Counted from the stretch's first letter, positions 1 to 10,635 are shown. The stretch: 64,000 nucleotides of DNA from Enterobacter sp. ENT03 (GCF_019218745.1 NZ_JAHUXA010000010.1:1-64000); one strand, 5' to 3'. Notes: generated from the sequence alone by a model not told the origin. Made by a program: numbers and translations.

Positions 1-130
1 GAATTACGTATGTTCACTCCAGAGACTTGGTATTCATTTAGCGTCCGAGGACGTTTAAGAATCCATGTCCTTGAGTGCCCACACAGATTGTCTGATAAAT
101 TGTTAAAGAGCAGTTGCGACGCGCTTTGGC
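1..130 (-). promoter_or_regulatory. Leader of a leftward rRNA operon, with boxA antiterminator
   Basis: On the minus strand this reads as the transcribed leader that precedes 16S rRNA in enterobacteria. It contains the boxA antitermination element TGCTCTTTAACA (positions 101-112). This is followed by the conserved stretches AATTTATCAGACAATCTGTG and AATGAATACCAAGTCTC. By comparison with E. coli rrnB, which lies next to murI, the mature 16S 5' end should be a few tens of bases beyond the left edge, so no rRNA gene body is present here. The apparent rightward reading frame across this region is not a gene. Confidence 0.9.
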
Positions 131-150
131 GCTGTGTCGCGAGGTCCCGT

Positions 151-178
151 ATATTACGTTTTCCCCGTTCAGAGTCAA
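151..178 (-). promoter_or_regulatory. rRNA operon promoter P2
   Basis: On the minus strand the -35 is TTGACT (173-178) and the -10 is TAATAT (151-156), with a 16-base spacer. Position and sequence match the downstream promoter P2 of enterobacterial rrn operons, just before boxA. Confidence 0.85.
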
Positions 179-271
179 GCGATTATTTTGCTTTTCTCTG
201 CCGGTCATTCCCGGAGGAAGACCTCCTGACCCGGTGGCCTGTAAGCCGTTGTTCCGTGTCAGTGGAGGCGC

Positions 272-299
272 ATTATAGGGAGTTATTCCGGGCTGACAA
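272..299 (-). promoter_or_regulatory. rRNA operon promoter P1
   Basis: On the minus strand the -35 is TTGTCA (294-299) and the -10 is TATAAT (272-277), with a 16-base spacer. A GC-rich discriminator (GCGCC) follows, as expected of the stringently controlled rrn P1. The promoter begins about 20 bases after the murI stop codon, so any Fis/UP elements would lie inside murI. Confidence 0.9.
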
Positions 300-320
300 C
301 CCCTAATTTCAAAAAATTTA

Positions 321-1202
321 TCAACCGTCTCTTTTTTGGTCGAAATCGTTCTGGACCGGCAGTTTTTCGAGCATTCTGAAGCCGTAACGCTGCAAAACGG
401 GCAATAACTGTACAGCTTCAGGCGTGGCCTCCATACAAAATGCGATATTTTCATCCGCAGATTTTGCGTCCGGCGCGTCATGCTCTAATAACCAGGCTGT
501 GCGGCGAGCAATAGCAGCCCCGGAATCCACCAGTCGCGTGCCATCCGGTAATACCTGCAGCAGCTCTTCGCGCAGTAGCGGGAAATGCGTACAACCTAAC
601 ACCACGGTATCCGGCGGCTCTGGCATCCGCAGCCACGGGCGCAGAATACGCTTCAGGTTTTCAAGCGGAACCGGCTGACCGTGCAGCTTTGCCTCAGCCA
701 GTTCGACCAGCTCCGACGATCCCAGCATCTCTATATGGCATTCATTTGCGAAACGCTGGATGAGTTCATGCGTATAAGGACGCTTTACCGTACCGCGCGT
801 GGCCAGTAAACCCACGATGCCATTGGCCGTCAGTCGCGCCGCAGGTTTGATGGCGGGAACAACGCCCACAACCGGGAACTGAAACTTTTCACGCAGAGCA
901 GGAAGGGAAACTGTGCTGGCGGTATTGCAGGCAATGACAGCCATAGCCAGGGGGTAGCGCGCCTGAACGGCAGAGACAATGTTCAGCACTCGCTCGACGA
1001 TAAAGGTTTCGCTTTTTTCCCCATAAGGAAAAGCGACGTTATCGAAAGCATAAATGTAATGCAGATCCGGCAGCAATTGCCGGATCTCATCATAGACCGA
1101 TAACCCACCGACGCCGGAGTCAAACACCAGCACGGTAGGTTTGAGGTCAGAAGGTGTAGCTGCCAGACAAGTTGTATTCTCGCCCTGCAGTTTGATAGCC
1201 AT
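321..1202 (-). CDS. murI: Glutamate racemase
   Basis: Interconverts L- and D-glutamate in the cytoplasm to supply D-Glu for peptidoglycan precursors. The 293-residue product has the family N-terminus [12 protein letters not shown] and the two catalytic cysteines in ACNTAS (Cys92) and GCTHFP (Cys204). Length is close to E. coli MurI (285). The C-terminus is slightly longer and different (…[10 protein letters not shown]). The ATG start lies inside the end of btuB, overlapping it by 56 bases, the same arrangement as in E. coli, so the two are probably translationally coupled. The rrn promoters begin immediately after its stop codon. Confidence 0.97.
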   Translation of the reverse strand: MAIKLQGENTTCLAATPSDLKPTVLVFDSGVGGLSVYDEIRQLLPDLHYIYAFDNVAFPYGEKSETFIVERVLNIVSAVQARYPLAMAVIACNTASTVSLPALREKFQFPVVGVVPAIKPAARLTANGIVGLLATRGTVKRPYTHELIQRFANECHIEMLGSSELVELAEAKLHGQPVPLENLKRILRPWLRMPEPPDTVVLGCTHFPLLREELLQVLPDGTRLVDSGAAIARRTAWLLEHDAPDAKSADENIAFCMEATPEAVQLLPVLQRYGFRMLEKLPVQNDFDQKRDG

Positions 1203-2997
1203 AAACTGTCTCGTAATCTTTATCGAACAGGTTAGCTATTTTACCACGAACTGTCAGGTGTGAGGTGACAGGATATGAAACGGCCACATCCCACAGGCTT
1301 ACACCGCCCATTTTCACACGTTCTGTCGAATAGGTATTCGGATCTACGGCTACGTCATAGCGAGTGCCTAAATAACGGTAAGCCAGGTTCCAGTCGAGAT
1401 CCCAAACCTGCCAGTCAAGTTGATATTTAACCTGCTGCTTAGAGCGGCGGGCCAACACTTCGTTAGTTTTCGCATTGCGTGGATCAACATAATCATAGGA
1501 AATCTGATGCGCTACCGGACCGGTGTCGAACTGTGCCGTGGCCTCGACGCCTTTGATGCGGGCTTCGTTCACATTGTAGAAGCGATAATTAGCGTCATAG
1601 CCGATCAGGTTATCAATGTCGTTACGATAACCCGTCACACGCCAGTTCACCGGGCCTGTTAAGCCTTCAAAACCGCCTTCCCACTGTTTGCTCTCTTCAG
1701 GCTTAAGGTTCGGGTTACCATAATTTTCGCTGTGGATCTGACTCATGGTCGGTGCTTTGTAAGCAGTACCATAAGACCCGAGAATGCGATAACCCTCGAC
1801 GAACTCCCAGGCAGCGCTGGTTTGCCAGGTGCTATGATTGCCAAAGTTGGAGTTATCATCATTACGGGCAGCGGCTTCCAGCGTGACACTATTAAGCTGC
1901 TGCATAGCCGAAAGGAACACACCGGTGTTGTGCTGATCGTAACCATTTGTCATCGATCCCGTACCGGCTTCAGTTTTTTGCTTCTGCCAATCCAGGCCCG
2001 CGCCAATATTACCGTGGCCAACTTCAACCGTATTCAGCCACTGAGCGGTGTACTGCTTCACATCGTCAGTCGTTGCAGAAGAAGAATAGCGACCTTTGGT
2101 CGGATCATAGTTCTGATCTTTGCTGCGACCGTAACCAGCTACCAGCTGAGATTTGAAAATGCCCTGGTTATAACGCAATCCTGTATCCCAGTTCTGGCTA
2201 TAGAGTTGGCGAGTATCCGGCCGTCCATCGATCATGAAGTTTGCATCATAGTGATCATAACCGTCATACGCTGAGCGATTGTCATAACCGAAGCCACGGA
2301 AGAAACCGCTCACGCTATCGCTAATCTGCTGCTCCACCGAACCATACAGCGATTTACTCATAAAACCGTCACGGTCCGGCTGGCGCGGTGCATCTTTTGC
2401 ACCAATATCAAAACCGCGGGTATAGGTGTAGTTACCTGCCATCGTGATTTTGGTTTTATCCAATACCTGCTGGAAGGAACCCTCATAGGATTGATAACCC
2501 TTCGATCCGACTCCCGCCGTAATTTCTGCGCCCGGCTTATCACGGCCAGTAATGATGTTGATCACTCCGCCTATCGCGTCGGAACCATACAACGCCGAAC
2601 GAGGGCCCCGGATATACTCGATGCGCTGAATCAATGAAGTAGGAATTTGACTCAGATCGGGAACGTTACTGATACCCGCGTTGTTCAGAGGAATGCCATC
2701 AATCAACACCAACACATGGCGGGATTCAGTGCCGCGAATAAAGGTAGAAGAAGTCGCCCCCAAACCGCCGCTTTGCGCGATGTCCACACCAGGCAGACGT
2801 GACATAATTTCAACAACGCTTTTTGACTGCCAGCGATCAATATCTTCCCGCGTCACCACTGACGTGGGTGCCAGAACGGTATTAGCAGGTTGCTCAAAAC
2901 GGTTTGCAGTCACCACCAACGAGTCAGCGCTACCCTGCGCCCAGCCCGAAAATGCCGTGACGGACAATACCGTCAACAGCGATACTTTTTTAATCAT
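1147..2997 (-). CDS. btuB: Vitamin B12 TonB-dependent outer membrane receptor
   Basis: Outer membrane transporter for cobalamin, energised by TonB-ExbBD. The 616-residue protein starts with a signal peptide ([21 protein letters not shown]). A TonB box follows (DSLVVTAN), then the plug domain with [20 protein letters not shown], then a 22-strand barrel ending in an aromatic residue (SGSYTF), as outer membrane proteins do. The ATG at 2997 is preferred over one five codons upstream because it matches E. coli BtuB and gives the proper signal peptide. The extracellular loops differ clearly from E. coli, as expected for phage and colicin receptor surfaces. It is preceded by a cobalamin riboswitch and overlaps murI. 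Confidence 0.96.
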   Translation of the reverse strand: MIKKVSLLTVLSVTAFSGWAQGSADSLVVTANRFEQPANTVLAPTSVVTREDIDRWQSKSVVEIMSRLPGVDIAQSGGLGATSSTFIRGTESRHVLVLIDGIPLNNAGISNVPDLSQIPTSLIQRIEYIRGPRSALYGSDAIGGVINIITGRDKPGAEITAGVGSKGYQSYEGSFQQVLDKTKITMAGNYTYTRGFDIGAKDAPRQPDRDGFMSKSLYGSVEQQISDSVSGFFRGFGYDNRSAYDGYDHYDANFMIDGRPDTRQLYSQNWDTGLRYNQGIFKSQLVAGYGRSKDQNYDPTKGRYSSSATTDDVKQYTAQWLNTVEVGHGNIGAGLDWQKQKTEAGTGSMTNGYDQHNTGVFLSAMQQLNSVTLEAAARNDDNSNFGNHSTWQTSAAWEFVEGYRILGSYGTAYKAPTMSQIHSENYGNPNLKPEESKQWEGGFEGLTGPVNWRVTGYRNDIDNLIGYDANYRFYNVNEARIKGVEATAQFDTGPVAHQISYDYVDPRNAKTNEVLARRSKQQVKYQLDWQVWDLDWNLAYRYLGTRYDVAVDPNTYSTERVKMGGVSLWDVAVSYPVTSHLTVRGKIANLFDKDYETVYGYQTAGREYNLSGSYTF

Positions 2998-3065
2998 TGT
3001 TAAAGCATCCATAAAATAAGAAGGATGCCGCAGGCTTCATCTATAGCACGCGATGATGAAACCAA

Positions 3066-3232
3066 ATGCGACGTGATCCCGGCAGGTCTTCGGGCTCGAA
3101 GTACAACAGATGATGACTTCCCACCTTACGGCAGTGTCTGCTTTCGCTATCACCTTTAACTTCTTACCGCTGCGCGTCAGCTCCAGATTTGCACTGGATT
3201 CCCTTTTAACTCAGGAGACCGGAAACCGGATG
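3066..3232 (-). promoter_or_regulatory. Cobalamin riboswitch of btuB
   Basis: The btuB leader on the minus strand carries the conserved pieces of an adenosylcobalamin aptamer in order. These are GGGAATCCAGTGCAAATCTGG, GAGCTGACGCGCAGCGGTAAG, ACACTGCC, GGTGGGAAGTCATCATCTG, and the B12 box GCCCGAAGACCTGCC (about 3081-3095). High cobalamin should fold it so that btuB translation is blocked. It occupies most of the btuB-trmA gap, and the trmA promoter must overlap its upstream end. Confidence 0.93.
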
Positions 3233-3354
3233 CTACATTTAGTTACATATAGATGTCCAGACTGCTAATTAAGAAATCCAAAAACGCCAGGGCTGGACAA
3301 TACGCGCACAATCCCTACAATCCCCGCGTAATTCCTTCTTACTCAGGACGCACC

Positions 3355-4455
3355 ATGACCCCAGAACACCTCCCGACAGAACAGTACGACGCGCAACTGG
3401 CTGAAAAAGTCGTCCGACTGCAAAGTATGATGACGCCCTTTGCCGCGCCGCTTCCGGAGGTGTTCCGTTCCCCGGTCAGCCATTACCGCATGCGTGCCGA
3501 ATTCCGCATCTGGCATGACGGTGACGACCTGTATCACATCATCTTCGACCAGCAGACGAAAAACCGTATTCGCGTCGACAGCTTCCCGGCGGCCAGCGAA
3601 CTGATTAACCATCTGATGCGCGCCATGATGGACGGGGTACGGCAAACGCCGGTGCTGCGCCATAAGCTGTTCCAGATCGATTATCTCACCACCCTCAGCA
3701 ACCAGGCCGTGGTGTCGCTGCTCTACCATAAGAAGCTGGATGATGCCTGGCGCGAGCAGGCCGAAGCCCTGCGCGATGCGCTACGGGCGCAAAACCTGAA
3801 CGTGCACATTATTGGTCGCGCCACTAAAACGAAAATCGCGCTGGATCAGGATTACATCGACGAGCGGCTGCCCGTCGCCGGTAAAGAGATGATCTATCGT
3901 CAGGTGGAGAACAGCTTCACGCAGCCCAATGCGGCGATGAATATTCAGATGCTGGAATGGGCGCTGAACGCCACCAAAAATTCGACGGGGGATTTGCTGG
4001 AGCTGTACTGCGGAAATGGCAACTTCTCGCTGGCACTGGCGCGTAACTTCGACCGCGTACTGGCGACGGAAATTGCCAAGCCATCGGTGGCGGCCGCGCA
4101 ATATAACATTGCCGCAAACCACATCGATAACGTGCAGATTATCCGCATGGCGGCAGAAGAGTTTACCCAGGCGATGAACGGCGTGCGGGAATTTAACCGC
4201 CTGCAGGGTATCGATTTGAAAAGCTATCAGTGCGAGACAATTTTCGTCGATCCCCCGCGGAGCGGGCTGGACAGCGAAACTGAAAAGATGGTGCAGGCGT
4301 ATCCGCGCATTCTGTACATTTCCTGCAATCCGGAAACCTTATGTAAGAATCTCGAAACGCTGAGCCAGACGCACAACGTTGAACGTCTGGCCCTGTTCGA
4401 TCAGTTCCCGTACACCCACCATATGGAATGCGGCGTACTCTTGACCCGTAAGTAA
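3355..4455 (+). CDS. trmA: tRNA (uracil-5-)-methyltransferase
   Basis: Uses S-adenosylmethionine to make 5-methyluridine at position 54 of tRNA (T loop), and in E. coli also at U341 of tmRNA. The 366-residue protein is the same length as E. coli TrmA. Visible motifs are the SAM-binding stretch [19 protein letters not shown], the [10 protein letters not shown] motif, and the nucleophile cysteine in YISCNPETL. The reading frame extends upstream to 3253, but ATG 3355 after an AGGA-like site gives the family length and N-terminus ([14 protein letters not shown]). It is divergent from btuB and convergent with yijD. Confidence 0.96.
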   Translation: MTPEHLPTEQYDAQLAEKVVRLQSMMTPFAAPLPEVFRSPVSHYRMRAEFRIWHDGDDLYHIIFDQQTKNRIRVDSFPAASELINHLMRAMMDGVRQTPVLRHKLFQIDYLTTLSNQAVVSLLYHKKLDDAWREQAEALRDALRAQNLNVHIIGRATKTKIALDQDYIDERLPVAGKEMIYRQVENSFTQPNAAMNIQMLEWALNATKNSTGDLLELYCGNGNFSLALARNFDRVLATEIAKPSVAAAQYNIAANHIDNVQIIRMAAEEFTQAMNGVREFNRLQGIDLKSYQCETIFVDPPRSGLDSETEKMVQAYPRILYISCNPETLCKNLETLSQTHNVERLALFDQFPYTHHMECGVLLTRK

Positions 4456-4460
4456 GCGGC

Positions 4461-4820
4461 TTATTCCGGCAATTCATGCCTGCGGTTACGCAGGCGATAG
4501 CCGATCCAGAATACCAGCGCCACGGAGAGTACCGCAGGCACAAAGTTAGAGCCGATAGCCGGATACTCTGCGCGCACCACGGCGCTGTAAAGCAGCACGC
4601 CAAGAATGAAACACGCTGCCGCCACACCCGGTAAACCCACTGGCATCGTACGGTTCTGATAACGCTGATGCAGACAGTACACCGTCAGCACCAGCGCGAT
4701 AATCGGGAAGATGGAAAACGGCACTACAGAACTGAAAATAGCGGTAAAGGCGCCATTGATGGATAAGCCAGCGAGCAGCGCCAGCAGCAACGTACCTTTA
4801 TCTAGACCTGACTGTTTCAT
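4461..4820 (-). CDS. yijD: Inner membrane protein YijD (DUF1422)
   Basis: A 119-residue hydrophobic protein with about four membrane segments, closely matching E. coli YijD over its full length (for example [22 protein letters not shown]). Its function is not established. It sits ten bases downstream of fabR in the same direction, so the two are probably co-transcribed, as in E. coli. It converges on trmA with only five bases between stops. Confidence 0.92.
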   Translation of the reverse strand: MKQSGLDKGTLLLALLAGLSINGAFTAIFSSVVPFSIFPIIALVLTVYCLHQRYQNRTMPVGLPGVAAACFILGVLLYSAVVRAEYPAIGSNFVPAVLSVALVFWIGYRLRNRRHELPE

Positions 4821-4830
4821 TACTCATCCT

Positions 4831-5466
4831 TCACTCTGCGGGTTGTTGCGAAACCTTCTCTTGTTCACGGCGATACCAGTAATACGCGCCTTTGGAAATC
4901 ATCCGCAGCTGTAATACCAGTCGCTCTTCTAATTGCCGACGTTGTTCCACGCCAATATCTAAGGCTTCAGCGCCAGCGTTAAAGACGATAGTGACCATCG
5001 CATCGGCCTGTGCCTCGGTAAACGCCCGCGGCATATGGTTTTCGAGTTCGAGATAGTCGGCAAGTTCCGCAATAAAGTGCTGGATTTCACGCGCCACAGC
5101 AGCACGGAACGCGGCCGACGTGCCAGAGCGTTCCCGCAATAACAGGCGGAAAGCATTGGGATTATTGCCGATAAATTCCATAAAGGTGGACACCGAGGTG
5201 CGGATCACGCTGCCGCCTTTGGCGATACGCTGGCGCGCCTGGCGCATCAACTGGCGCAGCATCAGCCCGCTCTCATCCACCATGGTCAGACCAAGTTCAT
5301 CCACATCGCGGAAATGACGATAAAATGATGTCGGCGCAATACCCGCCTCGCGCGCCACTTCGCGCAGGCTGAGGCTGGCAAAACTACGCTCAGCGCTTAA
5401 TTGACTAAATGCCGCTTCTACCAGCGAACGCCGGGTGCGTTCTTTTTGTTGCGCTCTAACGCCCAT
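4831..5466 (-). CDS. fabR: Unsaturated fatty acid biosynthesis repressor, TetR family
   Basis: Represses fabA and fabB in response to the acyl pool. The 211-residue protein begins [20 protein letters not shown] and has a TetR helix-turn-helix at about residues 25-55 ([21 protein letters not shown]). The remainder is a helical ligand domain nearly identical to E. coli FabR. The C-terminus differs and is a few residues shorter. Start 5466 is preferred; the frame is open further upstream and some annotations of this family use a longer N-terminus. It is divergent from sthA across about 200 bases that must hold both promoters. Confidence 0.95.
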   Translation of the reverse strand: MGVRAQQKERTRRSLVEAAFSQLSAERSFASLSLREVAREAGIAPTSFYRHFRDVDELGLTMVDESGLMLRQLMRQARQRIAKGGSVIRTSVSTFMEFIGNNPNAFRLLLRERSGTSAAFRAAVAREIQHFIAELADYLELENHMPRAFTEAQADAMVTIVFNAGAEALDIGVEQRRQLEERLVLQLRMISKGAYYWYRREQEKVSQQPAE

Positions 5467-5665
5467 CACGATGTCTGAATCCTTCCAAAGGCCCGATGGC
5501 ACTATACCAGACAATAAAACTAATCGGTTTACATTGCTTTGTGAATGATTGTTTACGGGCAGTTTGTGCTTTGCCTTCGCAAAAAAGCACAACGATAATT
5601 GGGTTAAAGCGAGGCAAATGTTATCATTGTGTTTATTTTGTGTATAAAAACAGGTGAGTAATACC

Positions 5666-7066
5666 ATGTCACATTCCTGGGATTACGATGCAATAGTGAT
5701 AGGTTCCGGCCCCGGCGGCGAAGGCGCGGCAATGGGTCTGGTTAAGCAAGGAGCTCGGGTCGCGGTTATTGAACGCTACCACAACGTCGGCGGCGGCTGT
5801 ACGCACTGGGGGACCATCCCTTCCAAAGCGCTTCGCCATGCCGTCAGTCGTATTATCGAATTCAATCAAAACCCGCTCTACAGTGATCACTCCCGCCTTC
5901 TTCGCTCCTCTTTTGCCGACATCCTCAATCATGCCGACAGCGTGATTAACCAGCAGACCCGCATGCGTCAGGGCTTTTATGAACGCAATCATTGCGAGAT
6001 TTTGCAGGGCAACGCGCACTTTGTGGACGATCATACGCTGGCGCTGGAGTGCCCGGATGGCTCAGTGGAAACGCTGACCGCCGAAAAATTCGTGATTGCC
6101 TGCGGTTCGCGCCCGTACCATCCGGCGGACGTCGATTTTTCTCATCCGCGCGTCTACGACAGCGACTCTATCCTCAGCCTCCAGCATGAACCGCGCCATG
6201 TGATCATCTATGGTGCCGGGGTGATTGGCTGTGAATATGCATCGATCTTCCGGGGAATGGACGTCAAAGTTGATCTGATCAACACCCGCGACCGCTTGCT
6301 GGCCTTCCTCGATCAGGAGATGTCCGACTCACTTTCCTATCACTTCTGGAATAACGGCGTGGTTATTCGCCACAACGAAGAGTACGAACGCATCGAAGGC
6401 ATGGATGACGGGGTGATCATGCACCTGAAATCCGGCAAAAAACTCAAGGCGGATTGCCTGCTGTATGCGAATGGCCGTACCGGTAACGTGGACTCGCTGG
6501 CGCTGGAAAACATCGGCTTACAGGCGGATGGCCGCGGCCTGTTGAAAGTGAACAGCATGTACCAGACGGCGTTGCCGCACGTGTATGCGGTCGGCGATGT
6601 GATCGGCTACCCGAGCCTGGCTTCTGCCGCTTACGATCAGGGACGTATCGCCGCCCAGGCGCTGGTCAAAGGCGAAGCCAGTGCGCATCTGGTGGAAGAC
6701 ATTCCTACCGGCATCTATACCATCCCGGAAATCAGTTCGGTGGGAAAAACAGAACAGCAGCTCACCGCCATGAAGGTGCCTTACGAAGTGGGCCGTGCGC
6801 AGTTTAAACACCTGGCACGGGCGCAGATCGTCGGCATGAGCGTTGGCACGCTGAAAATTCTATTCCACCGCGAGACGAAAGAAATTCTGGGGATCCACTG
6901 CTTCGGGGAGCGCGCTGCCGAAATTATTCATATCGGCCAGGCGATTATGGAGCAGAAAGGTGGCGGTAACACGATTGAGTACTTTGTTAACACCACCTTT
7001 AACTACCCGACCATGGCGGAAGCCTATCGGGTAGCGGCGCTGAACGGCTTAAACCGCCTGTTTTAA
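5666..7066 (+). CDS. sthA: Soluble pyridine nucleotide transhydrogenase
   Basis: Cytoplasmic FAD enzyme that transfers hydride between NADPH and NAD+, mainly reoxidising excess NADPH. The 466-residue product equals E. coli SthA in length. It has the FAD-binding GSGPGGEG near residue 14 and the [14 protein letters not shown] segment. There the first redox cysteine of the disulfide reductase family is kept and the second is replaced by Thr, typical of this enzyme. A second nucleotide-binding fold follows ([14 protein letters not shown]), then the dimerisation domain. The start [10 protein letters not shown] follows a GTGAG-type ribosome site. Its last 18 bases overlap the end of the convergent oxyR. 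Confidence 0.96.
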   Translation: MSHSWDYDAIVIGSGPGGEGAAMGLVKQGARVAVIERYHNVGGGCTHWGTIPSKALRHAVSRIIEFNQNPLYSDHSRLLRSSFADILNHADSVINQQTRMRQGFYERNHCEILQGNAHFVDDHTLALECPDGSVETLTAEKFVIACGSRPYHPADVDFSHPRVYDSDSILSLQHEPRHVIIYGAGVIGCEYASIFRGMDVKVDLINTRDRLLAFLDQEMSDSLSYHFWNNGVVIRHNEEYERIEGMDDGVIMHLKSGKKLKADCLLYANGRTGNVDSLALENIGLQADGRGLLKVNSMYQTALPHVYAVGDVIGYPSLASAAYDQGRIAAQALVKGEASAHLVEDIPTGIYTIPEISSVGKTEQQLTAMKVPYEVGRAQFKHLARAQIVGMSVGTLKILFHRETKEILGIHCFGERAAEIIHIGQAIMEQKGGGNTIEYFVNTTFNYPTMAEAYRVAALNGLNRLF

Positions 7067-7966
7067 TACGCGGTCAAAGTGGCCATCCATAGTCGTACGG
7101 ATGGCCTCTGCCAGCTGCTCATAGCGGCTGCGCAGCGGCGAGCCTGGGCGATAAACCAGCCCAACGGTACGACGCGGCTCTGGTTTAATGCACGGCAGAT
7201 AGACCACGCCGTCACGCTTGCGCTCTGGCGGTACTGACAGCGCCGGCAGCAGGGTAATACCACTTCCCGCCGCCACCATATTACGCAGCGTTTCCAGACT
7301 GGTGGCGCGAAAATGCGTATCTTCATCGGCCCCGGCTTCAAAGCAGAAACCCATCGCCTGATCGCGCAGACAGTGTCCGTCTTCCAGCATCAACAGCTTT
7401 TCACCTGCCAGATCGCCCATCGGTACACGATCGCGGTTCGCCCACGGGTGATCTTCGTAGATCGCCAGCAGCATCGGTTCGTCAAAAAGCGGGACTTCAA
7501 TAAAAGCCTCGCTCTCTTTAACCAGCGCGAGGATCGCGCAATCGAGCTTGCCGCTGTCCAGTTGCGTCAGCAACTGATGCGTCTGGGCTTCGTGCAGATA
7601 CATTTCCAGTTTCGGGAAGGTCTGGTGCAACAGTGGAATAATCTGCGGCAGCAGATACGGCCCTACGGTGGGGATCAGGCCAATGTGCAGCGGACCGGAC
7701 ATAGCCTCGCCCTGCTGACTGGCCATTTCTTTAAGCACTTTGACTTCACGCAGCACCGTGCGCGCCTGATCCACCAGCAGCAGACCGGATTGGGTAAAGA
7801 GTACTTTGCGGCTGGTGCGCTCCAGAAGCATGACGCCAAGCTCATCTTCCAGCTTACGGATCTGGCCGCTCAGCGTAGGCTGGCTGACATGGCAGGCGTC
7901 TGCCGCGCGGCGAAAGTGACGGTGTTCAGCTAACGCAACCAGATATTCAAGATCGCGAATATTCAT
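7049..7966 (-). CDS. oxyR: Hydrogen peroxide-sensing LysR-type activator
   Basis: Activates peroxide defence genes, including the small RNA OxyS, when oxidised. The 305-residue protein has the LysR helix-turn-helix at the N-terminus ([27 protein letters not shown]). The sensing cysteines are kept in [12 protein letters not shown], equivalent to Cys199 and Cys208 of E. coli. The C-terminus ([11 protein letters not shown]) is conserved. oxyS is divergent from it, and the shared 95-base spacer should hold the OxyR-bound operator. It overlaps sthA tail to tail. Confidence 0.97.
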   Translation of the reverse strand: MNIRDLEYLVALAEHRHFRRAADACHVSQPTLSGQIRKLEDELGVMLLERTSRKVLFTQSGLLLVDQARTVLREVKVLKEMASQQGEAMSGPLHIGLIPTVGPYLLPQIIPLLHQTFPKLEMYLHEAQTHQLLTQLDSGKLDCAILALVKESEAFIEVPLFDEPMLLAIYEDHPWANRDRVPMGDLAGEKLLMLEDGHCLRDQAMGFCFEAGADEDTHFRATSLETLRNMVAAGSGITLLPALSVPPERKRDGVVYLPCIKPEPRRTVGLVYRPGSPLRSRYEQLAEAIRTTMDGHFDRVLKQAV

Positions 7967-7989
7967 TCTTCATCCTCCGACGCCATGAT

Positions 7990-8050
7990 AGCCCATGGCG
8001 ATAGATAGAATAGCAATGAACGATTATCCCTATCAAGCTCTCTGTACAAT
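7990..8050. promoter_or_regulatory. Divergent oxyR/oxyS control region
   Basis: The spacer between oxyR and oxyS contains spaced ATAG and CTAT elements (for example GATAGATAGAATAG and CCCTATC, roughly 8000-8034). These fit the ATAG…CTAT tetrad pattern known for OxyR binding. TACAAT at 8045-8050 is a candidate -10 for oxyS, whose RNA starts at about 8062. The elements are visible; the binding assignment is from knowledge of OxyR sites. Confidence 0.65.
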
Positions 8051-8061
8051 AATTAGCAGTA

Positions 8062-8166
8062 GAAACGAGGCGGCATCTCAAAAATCCCTTGAAGCCACTC
8101 GCCTTGTTTTGAAATAACTAAAGCCAACGTGAACTATTTAGCGGACCTCTGTGTCCGCTTTTTTTT
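8062..8166 (+). ncRNA. oxyS: OxyS small regulatory RNA
   Basis: Peroxide-induced, Hfq-dependent small RNA. It is recognised by its position opposite oxyR and by sequence conserved with E. coli OxyS: the 5' end GAAACG, the CCCTTGAAG segment, and the unpaired linker AATAACTAAAGCCAACGTGA. The terminator hairpin is GCGGAC-CTCTGT-GTCCGC followed by eight T (8141-8166). The first stem-loop differs from E. coli. Length is about 105 nt, against 109 in E. coli. Confidence 0.92.
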
Positions 8167-8176
8167 GCCTGTCACA

Positions 8177-8312
8177 ATGCCGGTAAAGGTAACAAATATA
8201 GGGGGCATACCCAGAAGTCGGTGATGTCATCACCCTGGAGGAAGAGGTTAAAGGTACAGAAACTGTGCTGAAGACGTTCACCATCACAGAAGAGATGCTT
8301 AAGCTCACATAA
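8177..8312 (+). pseudogene. Possible frameshifted small reading frame between oxyS and argH
   Basis: An ATG at 8177 opens a frame reading MPVKVTNIGG that soon stops. Shifting by one base at a run of five G (8201-8205) gives a continuous frame (…AYPEVGDVITLEEEVKG … EEMLKLT) to TAA 8310-8312. With four Gs the product would be a 44-residue acidic peptide. A strong rho-independent terminator begins 15 bases after that stop. I do not recognise the peptide, and no clear ribosome binding site is visible. It could be a small gene broken by a one-base insertion, a homopolymer sequencing error, or chance. Confidence 0.35.
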
Positions 8313-8327
8313 GCCGTTACCAAAACC

Positions 8328-8357
8328 AGAACCCCGCCGTTGGCGGGGTTCTTTTTT
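8328..8357. terminator. Strong rho-independent terminator after argH, rightward-facing T tract
   Basis: Perfect 11-bp stem AGAACCCCGCC / GGCGGGGTTCT (8328-8338 and 8342-8352) with loop GTT and a T run to the right. On the minus strand it follows the argH stop by a few bases and is trailed by GGTTTTGG, so it may work both ways. Confidence 0.85.
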
Positions 8358-8361
8358 ATTT

Positions 8362-9735
8362 TTATGCCAGTCGCGCCCGGGCACCGGCAATGGCACTTGC
8401 CACCTGCGTCGGTGACACCCCGCCTTTCGCCGCGCGCTTATCAAGGCAGGACTGTAGCGACAGGATCGGATACACATCCTCACCTATCACGCTGCTGAAT
8501 TTCTGCAGATCCGCAAGCGCCAGATCTTCCAGCGGTTTACCTTGCGCAATGGCTTCCACGACCGCCTCACCGACAATATGGTGCGCTTCACGGAACGGCA
8601 CGCCTTTAGCAACCAGATAATCCGCCAGTTCGGTGGCATTGGCGTAGCCCTGCTGCGCCGCTTCCTGACAGCGTGGACGTTTCACCTGAATACCGTCCAG
8701 CACCAGCGTTGCCATGTGCAGGCAATCCAGCCAGGTGTCCAGCGCGTCGAACAGCCCTTCTTTGTCTTCCTGCATATCTTTGTTATACGCCAGCGGCAGC
8801 CCTTTCAGGGTCATCATCATGCCGGTCAGCGCGCCCTGTACACGGCCACATTTGCCGCGGATCAGCTCCAGCGCATCCGGGTTTTTCTTCTGTGGCATTA
8901 AGGACGAGCCGGACGTAACACGATCGGACAGTTCAACAAAACCCGCTTCACCGGTGTTAAAGAAGATCAGATCTTCAGCGAAACGCGACAGATGCACCAT
9001 GCCGATAGAGGCGTCGGACAGCAGCTCCAGCACGTGATCGCGATCCGATACGCTGTCGAGGCTGTTACGGGTCGCCGACGCAAAGCCCAGCCAGCCGGCC
9101 AGCTGTTCACGGTCGATTTCATACGCTGTGCCTGCCAGCGCGCCGCAGCCTAACGGGCTGACGTCCATCCGCTTGAGCGCATCCTGTAAACGACTTTCAT
9201 CACGGGCCAGCATCTCAACATAGGCCAGGCACCAGTGGGCAAAGGTCACCGGCTGCGCACGTTGCAGGTGCGTGTAGCCCGGCATCACCGCATCCTGGTT
9301 CGCCTGCGCGGTTTCCACCAGCGCAGACTGCAACTGCCGGTTCGCGCCGAGCAGCTCGCTCACCTGCTCTTTGCACCACAATTTCAGATCGGTCGCCACC
9401 TGGTCATTACGGCTACGCCCGGTATGCAGTTTTTTACCCAGCGCGCCCACTTTGTCGATGAGCTTGCCTTCCACCCAGCTATGAATATCTTCGGCATCGC
9501 TGGTAAGGATTTGCTGCGGATCGAGGCGTACCTCTTCCAGCAGGATCGTCAGCGCTTCTTCGAGTTGCTGCTGTTCCTGCGCCGTCAGCACGCCGACCGT
9601 TACCAGCGCCTTAGACCAGGCCACAGAGCCAACAATATCCTGCTCCGCCAGGCGGTAGTCAAAGCGCAAAGAGTCGTTGAACTGTTTGAACCGTTGATCC
9701 GCTGCCTGAGTAAAACGCCCGCCCCAAAGTGCCAT
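8362..9735 (-). CDS. argH: Argininosuccinate lyase
   Basis: Last step of arginine synthesis: cleaves argininosuccinate to arginine and fumarate. The 457-residue protein has the superfamily signature [12 protein letters not shown] near residue 280 and the conserved [13 protein letters not shown] segment. Length equals E. coli ArgH. It is the distal gene of the leftward argC-argB-argH operon. A REP-type repeat lies in the argB-argH gap, and a strong hairpin follows the stop. Confidence 0.97.
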   Translation of the reverse strand: MALWGGRFTQAADQRFKQFNDSLRFDYRLAEQDIVGSVAWSKALVTVGVLTAQEQQQLEEALTILLEEVRLDPQQILTSDAEDIHSWVEGKLIDKVGALGKKLHTGRSRNDQVATDLKLWCKEQVSELLGANRQLQSALVETAQANQDAVMPGYTHLQRAQPVTFAHWCLAYVEMLARDESRLQDALKRMDVSPLGCGALAGTAYEIDREQLAGWLGFASATRNSLDSVSDRDHVLELLSDASIGMVHLSRFAEDLIFFNTGEAGFVELSDRVTSGSSLMPQKKNPDALELIRGKCGRVQGALTGMMMTLKGLPLAYNKDMQEDKEGLFDALDTWLDCLHMATLVLDGIQVKRPRCQEAAQQGYANATELADYLVAKGVPFREAHHIVGEAVVEAIAQGKPLEDLALADLQKFSSVIGEDVYPILSLQSCLDKRAAKGGVSPTQVASAIAGARARLA

Positions 9736-9761
9736 AACATTCTTCCTTTCTTCGTGATTTT

Positions 9762-9843
9762 GCGCCGGGTGGCGCGTTGCTTACCCGGCCTACAGGTTAA
9801 AACGGTTTGTAGGCCGGATAAGCGCAGCGCCATCCGGCAATGT
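9762..9843. repeat. REP/BIME element between argB and argH
   Basis: Two inverted REP-like units face each other: GCCGGGTGGCGCG…TACCCGGCCTACA and TGTAGGCCGGATAAGCGCAG…CCATCCGGCA. This is the usual paired arrangement of enterobacterial repetitive extragenic palindromes. Inside an operon such elements commonly stabilise the upstream message; that role is inferred here. Confidence 0.9.
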
Positions 9844-9851
9844 ATTAAATC

Positions 9852-10628
9852 TTACGCCAGAATACGGGTGCCAATCGGCGTGCCATTGAACAGCGCCGGA
9901 AGTTGTTCCGCATGACGCCATGACGCGATGTCCACCGGACGGCCCAGCGTGCGGGCGGCATCCAGCGCGGCGTTCACTTTCACGATCATGCCGTCGGTAA
10001 TAATCCCCTGGTCGATCAGCTGCTCGGCTTTCGCCGCGGTCATTTCCGCAATGCGCTGACCTTTACCGTCAAGAATACCGCTCACATCAGACAGCAGGAT
10101 CAAATCCGCGCCCAGCGTCGCCGCCAGCGCGGTAGCCGCCTGGTCTGCGTTGACGTTCATTAACTGCCCGTCGTCGGTCACGCCAATTGAGCTGACTACC
10201 GGCAGGAAACCGCCGTCCAGCAGAGTGTTGATAAGTTTCGGCGAGCCAGGTTTAGCGTGGCCCACGTGGCCCAGTTCTTCGTCGAGCTGCGTCACGCTCA
10301 CGCTGTCGCCATCGCCGAGGTACAGGCCAACTGAGGCGATATGGTGTTTCTTCGCCCATGCCAGCAGCGTCTTGTTAGCGGTACCCGCCAGCGCGCCGGT
10401 GATAATGTCGATCTGATCGGCTGGCGTGACGCGCAGACCATTTTTCTTGGTGACCGGCAGGTTAAGCTGCTTCATCAGCTCATCCACCACGCAGCCGCCG
10501 CCGTGCACGATCACCAGCGGGCGCTGATGGGACTCACGATAATTCACCAGCGCCGTAAACAGGCGCTCCAGCGCTTCTTCGCTATCCAGCAGTACGCCAC
10601 CCAGCTTGATAATTAATGGATTCATCAT
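9852..10628 (-). CDS. argB: Acetylglutamate kinase
   Basis: Phosphorylates N-acetylglutamate, the second step of arginine synthesis. The 258-residue product shows the amino acid kinase motifs KLGGVLLD near the N-terminus, [12 protein letters not shown], and [18 protein letters not shown]. It ends in the conserved [10 protein letters not shown]. Two consecutive ATG codons (10628 and 10625) are possible; the first matches E. coli. The gene starts eight bases after argC. Confidence 0.97.
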   Translation of the reverse strand: MMNPLIIKLGGVLLDSEEALERLFTALVNYRESHQRPLVIVHGGGCVVDELMKQLNLPVTKKNGLRVTPADQIDIITGALAGTANKTLLAWAKKHHIASVGLYLGDGDSVSVTQLDEELGHVGHAKPGSPKLINTLLDGGFLPVVSSIGVTDDGQLMNVNADQAATALAATLGADLILLSDVSGILDGKGQRIAEMTAAKAEQLIDQGIITDGMIVKVNAALDAARTLGRPVDIASWRHAEQLPALFNGTPIGTRILA

Positions 10629-10635
10629 TGCACCC

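Noticed and set aside
10-306. Rightward open frame of 98 codons at the left edge
   Set aside because: It lies across rrn leader and promoter sequence read in the wrong direction, with no ribosome site.
3253-3354. Upstream extension of trmA
   Set aside because: The extra residues are not conserved in TrmA and overlap the region expected to hold the trmA promoter; ATG 3355 gives the exact family length.
8138-8323. Leftward open frame between argH and oxyR
   Set aside because: It runs antisense through the OxyS terminator and has no ribosome site or family resemblance.
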